Below the pieces are notes generated by a model. The model saw only the letters and a program-made list of their open reading frames with translations, searched no databases and was not told where the DNA came from. From positions 1 to 5,751 of the forward strand of contig JAIXYF010000307.1 of the NCBI GenBank assembly GCA_027490345.1: a stretch of 5,751 nucleotides of DNA. The letters run 5' to 3'. The position numbers were made by a program, and so were the translations under genes. Source of the DNA: Novosphingobium sp. GTDB taxonomy: Bacteria; Pseudomonadota; Alphaproteobacteria; Sphingomonadales; Sphingomonadaceae. Positions 1 through 4,267 of this stretch are shown here, one piece after another (within the stretch, counting starts at the first letter, position 1; every line of letters begins with the position of its first letter).

Positions 1-35
1 AGGATCGACGTGTGTTGAAAAGCGGTGTTTTCGTC

Positions 36-62
36 CGGGCTGAGTAACCCGTTAAAGGCTCA
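36..62 (+). other. tmRNA pseudoknot PK1
   Basis: CGGG (36-39) pairs with CCCG (48-51). The enclosed loop contains TGAG (41-44), which pairs with CTCA (59-62) downstream, giving a 4+4 bp H-type pseudoknot. It ends 12 nt before the resume codon at 75, the place where PK1 sits in known tmRNAs. A further GAAAA/TTTTC stem (17-21 with 28-32) lies just upstream. The pairings were worked out by eye; the role of PK1 in placing the resume codon is family knowledge. Confidence 0.72.
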
Positions 63-74
63 AAACCCACAAGT

Positions 75-110
75 GCCAACGACAACGAAGCACTCGCTCT
101 CGCAGCGTAA
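75..110 (+). other. tmRNA proteolysis-tag reading frame, ANDNEALALAA-stop
   Basis: Eleven codons from GCC (75-77) to GCG (105-107), then TAA (108-110). The peptide begins AND, as in the E. coli tag ANDENYALAA, and ends in LAA, the hydrophobic C-terminus recognised by ClpX and SspB-type adaptors. The preceding AAGT resembles the region just upstream of the E. coli resume codon. There is no start codon or Shine-Dalgarno, as expected, because translation resumes here on a ribosome that is already elongating. An additional N-terminal Ala would come from the charged tmRNA. A CGCT/AGCG hairpin (95-98 with 104-107) overlaps the last codons and may form part of helix 5. Confidence 0.93.
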
Positions 111-152
111 TCTGACGGCCTTCGCGGCCTGATCTTACAAAGCAAAAGCGCG

Positions 153-186
153 GTTGAACCCACCGGGCAACAGAAGGGAATTCAGC
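153..186. repeat. Stem-loop B, first copy of the 14-nt loop ACCGGGCAACAGAA
   Basis: The stem is formed by TGAACCC (155-161) and GGG plus TTCA (176-178, 181-184), with AA (179-180) bulged. A G-C pair (153 with 186) and a T-G wobble (154 with 185) can extend it. The loop (162-175) is exactly the sequence found again in the loop at 200-213. The element lies between the converging ssrA and the 91-aa gene, so either strand could be the functional RNA. Neither side has a run of T, so it does not look like a classical intrinsic terminator. Function unknown. Confidence 0.55.
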
Positions 187-191
187 GGTTC

Positions 192-221
192 GGAGGCGTA
201 CCGGGCAACAGAAACGCCTCC
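192..221. repeat. Stem-loop A, second copy of the 14-nt loop ACCGGGCAACAGAA
   Basis: A perfect 8-bp inverted repeat, GGAGGCGT (192-199) and ACGCCTCC (214-221), encloses a 14-nt loop (200-213) identical to the loop of the stem-loop 38 nt to the left. The stem sequences of the two elements are unrelated, so only loop and architecture are shared. It starts 41 nt beyond the stop of the minus-strand 91-aa gene and could form the 3' end of that mRNA, or of an ssrA precursor, or belong to a separate small RNA. No T-tract follows on either strand. Confidence 0.62.
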
Positions 222-261
222 ACTTTCCCCAAAGCCTTCGCTGTCTCAAGCCCAACCGGCC

Positions 262-537
262 TCAAGCTTCTTGACCGACCTTCGCCGGCCGAGCCTCGGC
301 GTTCGCCTCGCGCTCGTACTTCATCGCGTCCATGATCTTGGCGCCGGCCATGAACACGGCAACGCAGCTGGCAAGGAACAGAAGCTTGCCGCCAAACCCC
401 GGATATTGCTCCAGATAGACCTGCCCGCGCTGCGCCGAACCCAGCGCCAGCGCATAGATGATTGCGCTCGCCTCGAACCGGTTCTTGATCACGAACAGGC
501 GGCCAAACTTGCGCAGCAGGGGCGTTTTTTGTTTCAT
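262..537 (-). CDS. Small putative membrane protein, 91 aa, function unknown
   Basis: I do not recognise a named family, although small proteins of this general pattern seem familiar from sphingomonads. The N-terminus is basic (MKQKTPLLRKFGR). A moderately hydrophobic segment follows at about residues 22-34 (EASAIIYALALGS), then a Gly-rich turn (PGFGGK, about 46-51), then a clear transmembrane-type stretch at about 50-68 (GKLLFLASCVAVFMAGAKI). The tail is charged and polar (KYEREANAEARPAK). One or two membrane passes are likely, with no catalytic motif. The ATG start is well supported: GGAGAGGG (543-550) lies 5 nt upstream. A possible promoter is at 588-614, so the gene may be transcribed apart from astB, whose stop is 126 nt upstream. 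Downstream it faces ssrA across the paired stem-loops. Confidence 0.8.
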   Translation of the reverse strand: MKQKTPLLRKFGRLFVIKNRFEASAIIYALALGSAQRGQVYLEQYPGFGGKLLFLASCVAVFMAGAKIMDAMKYEREANAEARPAKVGQEA

Positions 538-587
538 TGCATCCCTCTCCGCAATCTTCGTGCCAGATCAGCATTCGCGGGAGTGGA

Positions 588-614
588 ACCCTAGCCAGAC
601 CTAACGTTTGTAAA
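588..614 (-). promoter_or_regulatory. Possible sigma-70-like promoter of the 91-aa membrane protein gene
   Basis: Read on the minus strand, TTTACA (609-614) resembles a -35 box. TAGGGT (588-593) could be a degenerate -10 box after a 15-nt spacer, which is shorter than the usual 16-18. Transcription would begin near 581 and leave a leader of about 44 nt before the ATG at 537. It sits in the only substantial gap between astB and this gene. The -10 match is poor, so this is tentative. Confidence 0.3.
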
Positions 615-663
615 GCACGGCGACAGGCCTTGGTAAAGGCGCGCTTAACCCGCCTGTGCCGTT

Positions 664-1926
664 TCAGGCCAGTGCCGCCAGGTCCAGCGCAGCCAGCAGT
701 GCGGCGCGGGCGGCGATCACGGCTGAAGCCAGCGAGTCGCGCCCCAGATCGGCGGGATCGATCTGTTCGGGCCACGCCTTGGCGATCAGCTTTTCCAGCA
801 GGTCTGCGCGTGCTTCGGAGAGGAGGAAGCGCGGATCGACAGTGGCAGGATCGGCGACAACGCGCAGGCGCAGGCAGGCCGGACCGCCGCCATTGGCCAT
901 GGATTGCCGCACATCGACCGGCAGCACGCGGCGGATCGGGCCGTTCGAGGCGAGCATGCCATCGAGCCAGCTGCGCACCGCCTTGTGTTCCCATGCCTCC
1001 AGCGGGATCACGAGGCCCATCTCGCCGCCGGAAAGCGTGAGCAATTGCGCATTGAACAGATAGCTCGCGATGGCATCGCCAAGGCTGACCGCGCTGGCGG
1101 GCACGACCACGATTTCCGCTTCGGGTAGCGCGGCGCGGATTGCCGCATAGGTGCCGTCGGGATCGGCGAAGGCCTGTTCGTGGGTGAACAGCACGCGCTC
1201 GTTGGCCACGGCCACCACGTCATTATGGAACGCGCCCGCCGCGATGGCTTCCGCAGATTGCTCCACAAACAGGCAGCGTGCAGGGTTCAGGCCGTGGAGC
1301 CGGGCAACGGCGCGGCTGGCCTGTTCGTGCTGGCGGGCAGGGAAGGCGCCGCCGGTCTTGCCATAGACGAAGATCTCCAGCCCCGGCGCAGCGTGGCCGG
1401 TGCCCATGCGCATGTGATTGGCCGCGCCTTCATCGCCAAAGCAGGCGGGCACCGCATCGTGGACGGCAAAGTGCGCACTATCGGCAAAGGCAAGGCGCAA
1501 CTGGCGCACGGTATCGGGCCATTCGAGCGAACGGTGCGGCATGGTGACGAGGTTTGCAGCCGTCAGATGGCAGCGTCCGTCGGCGCAATCGGGGGCGGGG
1601 GATACGGTGGCGGCATTCGCCGTCCACATCGAACTCGCGGACCATGCCGCCGCGCGCAGGCGGCGTTCGGTTTCATCGGCGGGTGCGGTGATGCCCAGCG
1701 CGCCCATGAAGGCATGGTTGGGGCGCGGCAGCGGGCAAAGCAGCCCCTGCGTGAGGCCCAGCGCCATGTTGTGGCGCATCTTGGCCACGCCCTGCAGCGC
1801 GGCGGCGCGGGGATAGGACACGGTGCCGCCATGCTTGGCCGAAGCGAGGTTGCCAAGGCTCAGCCCGGCATAATTGTGGCTCGGCCCGACCAGGCCGTCG
1901 AAGTTGATCTCGACAAGGTTGCTCAT
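664..1926 (-). CDS. astB: N-succinylarginine dihydrolase AstB
   Basis: Second enzyme of the arginine succinyltransferase pathway. This cytoplasmic enzyme converts N2-succinylarginine to N2-succinylornithine, releasing two ammonia and CO2. It is a member of the amidinotransferase (pentein-fold) superfamily. The 420-aa protein opens with NFDGLVGPSHNYAGLS, the family signature. The catalytic triad is visible: Glu166 in GDEGAANH, His234 in AFHNDVVAVAN and Cys351 in NGGGPACLRLR, corresponding to Glu174, His248 and Cys365 of E. coli AstB (447 aa) with compatible spacing. The ATG at 1926 is chosen because MSNLVEINFDG begins where the family begins. A GTG/ATG further upstream would add unrelated residues and run into astA. 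It lies 26 nt after astA on the same strand and is probably cotranscribed with it. Its Shine-Dalgarno is weak, and an 11-bp duplication surrounds the start. Confidence 0.97.
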   Translation of the reverse strand: MSNLVEINFDGLVGPSHNYAGLSLGNLASAKHGGTVSYPRAAALQGVAKMRHNMALGLTQGLLCPLPRPNHAFMGALGITAPADETERRLRAAAWSASSMWTANAATVSPAPDCADGRCHLTAANLVTMPHRSLEWPDTVRQLRLAFADSAHFAVHDAVPACFGDEGAANHMRMGTGHAAPGLEIFVYGKTGGAFPARQHEQASRAVARLHGLNPARCLFVEQSAEAIAAGAFHNDVVAVANERVLFTHEQAFADPDGTYAAIRAALPEAEIVVVPASAVSLGDAIASYLFNAQLLTLSGGEMGLVIPLEAWEHKAVRSWLDGMLASNGPIRRVLPVDVRQSMANGGGPACLRLRVVADPATVDPRFLLSEARADLLEKLIAKAWPEQIDPADLGRDSLASAVIAARAALLAALDLAALA

Positions 1927-1942
1927 CACACGTTGCTCATCA
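1918..1942 (-). repeat. 11-bp direct repeat duplicating the astB start, creating a 5-codon mini-ORF
   Basis: On the minus strand, TGATGAGCAAC occurs twice (1932-1942 and 1918-1928) with a 14-nt period, so the two ATG-AGC-AAC starts are in different frames. The upstream copy opens ATG (1943) ATG AGC AAC GTG TGA (stop 1926-1928), encoding MMSNV. Its stop overlaps the astB ATG by one base (TGATG). GAGG (1951-1954), which overlaps the astA stop, lies 7 nt before the ATG at 1943 and therefore fits the mini-ORF better than astB. astB itself has only a GAG 9 nt upstream. Whether the mini-ORF is translated is unknown. Confidence 0.6.
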
Positions 1943-1952
1943 TAAGGGGGCC

Positions 1953-2996
1953 TCAGCGCGCCACGTGCCACACGGTATCGCCGGGGCCGATCCTGAGGGC
2001 CTGCGCGGCGGCGGGATCGAGCGCCACGCCTTCTTCACCGGGCATGATCCGCGCAAAGGCGCAGCGGAAATCGGCAAGGCGGCCTGTGGCGACCAGCGCC
2101 CGGCTCGCGGTGCCGTCAGCCTCGCGCACTGCCGTCACGGGCACCATCTTCGCATCGGCAATCGAGCGCACGCGGTCGGTGCGCGCGGTCATCGTTGGGC
2201 CGCCATCAAAGATGTCGATATAACCTTCCGCCGCAAAGCCTTCGGTTTCCAGCATCCGCATGGCGGCGCGGCCGCTGGGGTGCGGCAGGCCGATGGCCGA
2301 GCGCGCGGTTTCGGGCAGCATGGCGATATAGACCGGATGCTTGGGCATCAGATCGGCGATGAACTGGTTGCCGTTGATCGCGTTAAAATAATCGGCATCC
2401 TGAAAGTTCATGCCAAAGAAGCGCCCTGCCACGCCGTCCCAGAAGGGGGAGCCGCCGCGCTCGTCGATCACGCCGCGCAGCTCGGCCAGAATGCGGTCGG
2501 CAAAGCGCTTGCGGTGCATGGCGATGAACAGATAGCGGCTGCGCGCGAGCAACATGCCCAGCCCGCCCGCGCGCTCGCCCGGATGGAGGAACAGGCCGCC
2601 CACTTCGCTCGATCCTTCCAGATCGGTGACGAGATTGAGCATTTCGGCGCGGAAGGTGCGGCCCAGCTCCTTGGAATGCTGGGTCAGTGTGGCATGGCGA
2701 TAGGAATAGAACGGCCAGGTCTGCCCCACGCGGGTGAAGATCTGGCAAGTGCCGCGCACTTCGCCGGTGGCGGTGTCTTCCAGAATCAGCACGAACAGTT
2801 CGTCGCGCCCAGCTTCCCTTGAGGCATCGGGATCGCTGTCGTCGGTGTTGGCAAATGCGGCCGCGGCGCGTTCCAGCTTGGCGGTCAGCGCGCGGCGGTC
2901 GGGCGGCAGATTGGTGAAGCCGCCGCCGGTCAGCTTGGCCATTTCATAAAGATGTTCAAGATCGGCAGCGCGGGCCGCGCGGATAACGTGAGTCAC
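1953..2996 (-). CDS. astA: Arginine N-succinyltransferase AstA
   Basis: First enzyme of the arginine succinyltransferase pathway: it transfers succinyl from succinyl-CoA to the alpha-amino group of arginine, in the cytoplasm. The 347-aa protein matches the single-subunit E. coli type (344 aa) end to end. Recognisable blocks are KLTGGGFTNLP (about 21-31), HSKELGRTF (107-115), SSEVGGLFLHP (129-139), RGVIDERGGSPFWDGVAGRFF (174-194), LMPKHPVY (216-223), the His-containing IGLPHP (235-240), and EGYIDIFDGGPT (257-268) near the C-terminus. The start is GTG at 2996, giving MTHVIR, which aligns with the family's MxVIRP opening. A GGAGGG within the last codons of the upstream hydrolase gene serves as its ribosome binding site. 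Five bases separate the two genes, so they are probably transcribed and translated together. Residues about 50-65 (TDDSDPDASREAGRDE) are acidic and variable, as expected for a surface loop. Confidence 0.97.
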   Translation of the reverse strand: MTHVIRAARAADLEHLYEMAKLTGGGFTNLPPDRRALTAKLERAAAAFANTDDSDPDASREAGRDELFVLILEDTATGEVRGTCQIFTRVGQTWPFYSYRHATLTQHSKELGRTFRAEMLNLVTDLEGSSEVGGLFLHPGERAGGLGMLLARSRYLFIAMHRKRFADRILAELRGVIDERGGSPFWDGVAGRFFGMNFQDADYFNAINGNQFIADLMPKHPVYIAMLPETARSAIGLPHPSGRAAMRMLETEGFAAEGYIDIFDGGPTMTARTDRVRSIADAKMVPVTAVREADGTASRALVATGRLADFRCAFARIMPGEEGVALDPAAAQALRIGPGDTVWHVAR

Positions 2997-3001
2997 GCGG
3001 G

Positions 3002-4207
3002 TTATTTCCCTCCGGAAAGGCGGTGCAGCACGAGCGCCGAAAGCGCGGCCCGCTCGGCCAGCGATGGCACGATCATATATTCCTGTGGTGAATGAATGGC
3101 CCCGCCGCGCACGCCCATCGTATCGACCACCGGCACGCCGAGCGCGGCAATATTGTTGCCATCGCAGACCCCGCCTGAGCTTTGCCAGCGGATCGGCTGC
3201 CCCAGCGCCGCGCCGCAGCTGCGGACCAGTTCGAACAGCGCCTCTGCTTCTGCCGTCAGCGGCTTGGGCGGGCGGCTGATACCGCCGTGCAGATGGACCT
3301 GAACCTCGTGCGCCAGTTCCACTTCGCGCAGCAAGGGGCCGATGGCGGCGGCAAAGCGCGCGGCATCCGCCTGCGTGCGCGGGCGGATGTTGAAGCGCAG
3401 CACGGCATGATCGGGCACGACATTGTTGGCCGAGCCGCCATCGATCCGCGCCGGATTGATCGCCAGCCCGTCTTCCTGCAAGCCTTTGAGGCCGAGCGTG
3501 AGATCGGCGGCGGCGACCAGCGCATTGCGTCCGTCTTGCGGGTTGCGCCCGGCATGGGCGGAGCGGCCCGTGATGATCGCGCTGTAGTTTCCGCTGCCGC
3601 CGCGTGCGCCAGCCAGCGTGCCATCGGGCAGGGCAGAAGGCTCGTAAGTCAGCGCAGCCGCCTTGCCCTTCGCCAGTTCCGCAATCAGCGGCGCAGAAGC
3701 GAGGCTGCCGGTTTCCTCGTCCGAATTGATCAGCACGTCATAGCCGACATAAGGCGATACGAGGCTGGCTTCGAAGGCTTTCAGCGCCGCCAGAATCACC
3801 GCGATGCCGCCTTTCATGTCGGCCGTGCCGGGGCCGCCCAGTGTTTCGTCATCCAGCCAGGTCAGCGCCTGGAACGCGTGGTCTGCGGGAAAGACCGTGT
3901 CCATATGGCCTGTCAGGAGATAGCGGCGCGGGGCGTTGGGGCGGACCGAGAGGACCATGTGGGCGCCATGTTCAATGGGCACCGCGCGGCCATCGGCGGC
4001 AATCGCTTCAACCGGCGCGGCAGGCATGAGGCGCACTTCGCCCGGCAGTGCGGCAAACGCATCGGCCAGCAGCGCGGCTTGCTGCGCCAGACCCGCCAGA
4101 TTGCGCGTGCCGGTGTTGATCGCGCACCACTGCTGAACCTGCGCGAGCATGGCAGCGGCATCGATCCCTTCCAGAAGGGCGGCCTCGGTGGCGGCAAGTT
4201 GTTCCAC
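3002..4207 (-). CDS. M20-family metallohydrolase, glutamate carboxypeptidase (CPG2)-like, in the ast cluster
   Basis: Probable two-zinc amidohydrolase of peptidase family M20, 401 aa, cytoplasmic (no signal peptide). The metal and catalytic set is complete: His101 and Asp103 (GHMDTVF), bridging Asp130 (GTADMKGG), general base Glu164 and metal ligand Glu165 (NSDEETGS), Glu189 (YEPS) and His372 (AIHSPQEY). The spacings 29, 34 and 24 equal those of Pseudomonas CPG2 (His112, Asp141, Glu175/176, Glu200). The lid/dimerisation domain (about 200-315) contains SAHAG (His219). Asn262, Arg275 and Arg312 align with CPG2 residues that I recall as binding glutamate carboxylates. The GTG start at 4207 is preferred, with AAGG 4 nt upstream. 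A TTG at 4264 would add a Gly/Pro/Arg-rich stretch unlike the family. Its position 5 nt before astA suggests a role in arginine catabolism, possibly removing succinate from succinylglutamate. The family also includes ArgE/DapE-type enzymes, so the substrate is not settled. Confidence 0.9.
   Translation of the reverse strand: MEQLAATEAALLEGIDAAAMLAQVQQWCAINTGTRNLAGLAQQAALLADAFAALPGEVRLMPAAPVEAIAADGRAVPIEHGAHMVLSVRPNAPRRYLLTGHMDTVFPADHAFQALTWLDDETLGGPGTADMKGGIAVILAALKAFEASLVSPYVGYDVLINSDEETGSLASAPLIAELAKGKAAALTYEPSALPDGTLAGARGGSGNYSAIITGRSAHAGRNPQDGRNALVAAADLTLGLKGLQEDGLAINPARIDGGSANNVVPDHAVLRFNIRPRTQADAARFAAAIGPLLREVELAHEVQVHLHGGISRPPKPLTAEAEALFELVRSCGAALGQPIRWQSSGGVCDGNNIAALGVPVVDTMGVRGGAIHSPQEYMIVPSLAERAALSALVLHRLSGGK
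3008..3013 (-). promoter_or_regulatory. Ribosome binding site of astA inside the end of the M20 hydrolase gene
   Basis: Read on the minus strand, GGAGGG forms the Gly-Gly codons just before the Lys and TAA that end the hydrolase. It stands 11 nt before the GTG of astA, slightly longer than ideal. It is the only good Shine-Dalgarno nearby and supports the GTG choice at 2996. A ribosome finishing the hydrolase covers this site, so the two genes may be translationally coupled. Confidence 0.6.
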
Positions 4208-4226
4208 GTAGCCTTGCTCTAGCCTG

Positions 4227-4248
4227 CCCGGGCCCCGGGGTGAACCCC
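4227..4248. repeat. GC-only palindromic patch between the M16 and M20 genes
   Basis: CCCGGG (4227-4232) is followed directly by CCCCGGGG (4233-4240), and GGGG (4237-4240) can also pair with CCCC (4245-4248) across a TGAA loop. These pairings compete with one another. The patch lies in the 60-nt gap between the M16 stop and the GTG of the hydrolase, about 20-40 nt before that start. It could slow ribosomes or RNA polymerase or affect translation of the hydrolase. No T-tract follows, so it is not a standard intrinsic terminator. Confidence 0.4.
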
Positions 4249-4267
4249 CTCCCGGCCGAAGCAATGC

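Larger units (their letters stand above)
1..136 (+). ncRNA. ssrA: tmRNA (ssrA), circularly permuted type, 5'-truncated by the window edge
   Basis: Transfer-messenger RNA rescues stalled ribosomes: it enters as alanyl-tRNA, switches the ribosome to its own short reading frame, and tags the nascent protein for ClpXP-type proteolysis. What is seen: the conserved element GGATCGACG (2-10), which matches GGAUUCGACG near the 5' end of E. coli tmRNA; an H-type pseudoknot (36-62); and a tag frame with resume codon GCC at 75 and TAA at 108-110, encoding ANDNEALALAA. A GGCC/GGCC hairpin with a 5-nt loop (117-129) follows. No pseudoknot-rich 3' domain or CCA acceptor end follows the tag. This fits the permuted alphaproteobacterial form, in which the acceptor piece is encoded upstream of the coding piece; here it would lie before position 1. 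About 12 nt of the coding piece also appear to be missing. The 3' boundary at 136 is an estimate, since the processed end cannot be read from the sequence. Confidence 0.93.

Noticed and set aside
162..213. Direct repeats considered as a CRISPR fragment
   Set aside because: There are only two 14-bp copies, each enclosed by its own stem; CRISPR repeats are longer and more numerous, and no cas gene is nearby.
637..655. Possible terminator after astB (AGGCG/CGCCT stem, 9-nt loop)
   Set aside because: The stem is only 5 bp with a mismatched surround and no T-tract follows on the minus strand; too weak to call.
182..994. Minus-strand open frame of 270 codons spanning the end of astB and the small gene
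   Set aside because: It overlaps astB and the 91-aa gene in another frame, is extremely Arg-rich and has no ribosome binding site.
1180..2223. Long plus-strand open frame (347 codons) opposite astB and astA
   Set aside because: It is antisense to two confidently identified enzymes, its composition is rich in Arg, Gly, Ala and His with no domain, and long antisense frames are common in high-GC DNA.
3002..4207. Naming the M20 enzyme argE or dapE
   Set aside because: The residues and spacing match the CPG2-like subgroup, and the context is arginine breakdown rather than arginine or lysine biosynthesis; the substrate cannot be fixed from sequence alone.
3182..4222. Long plus-strand open frame (346 codons) opposite the M20 gene
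   Set aside because: It is a frame shadow of the M20 gene, whose full set of catalytic residues leaves no doubt about the coding strand.
4208..4264. TTG at 4264 as the start of the M20 protein
   Set aside because: It would add 19 residues rich in Gly, Pro and Arg that are unlike the family, with no Shine-Dalgarno before the TTG; GTG at 4207 has a nearby AAGG and gives a typical family length.
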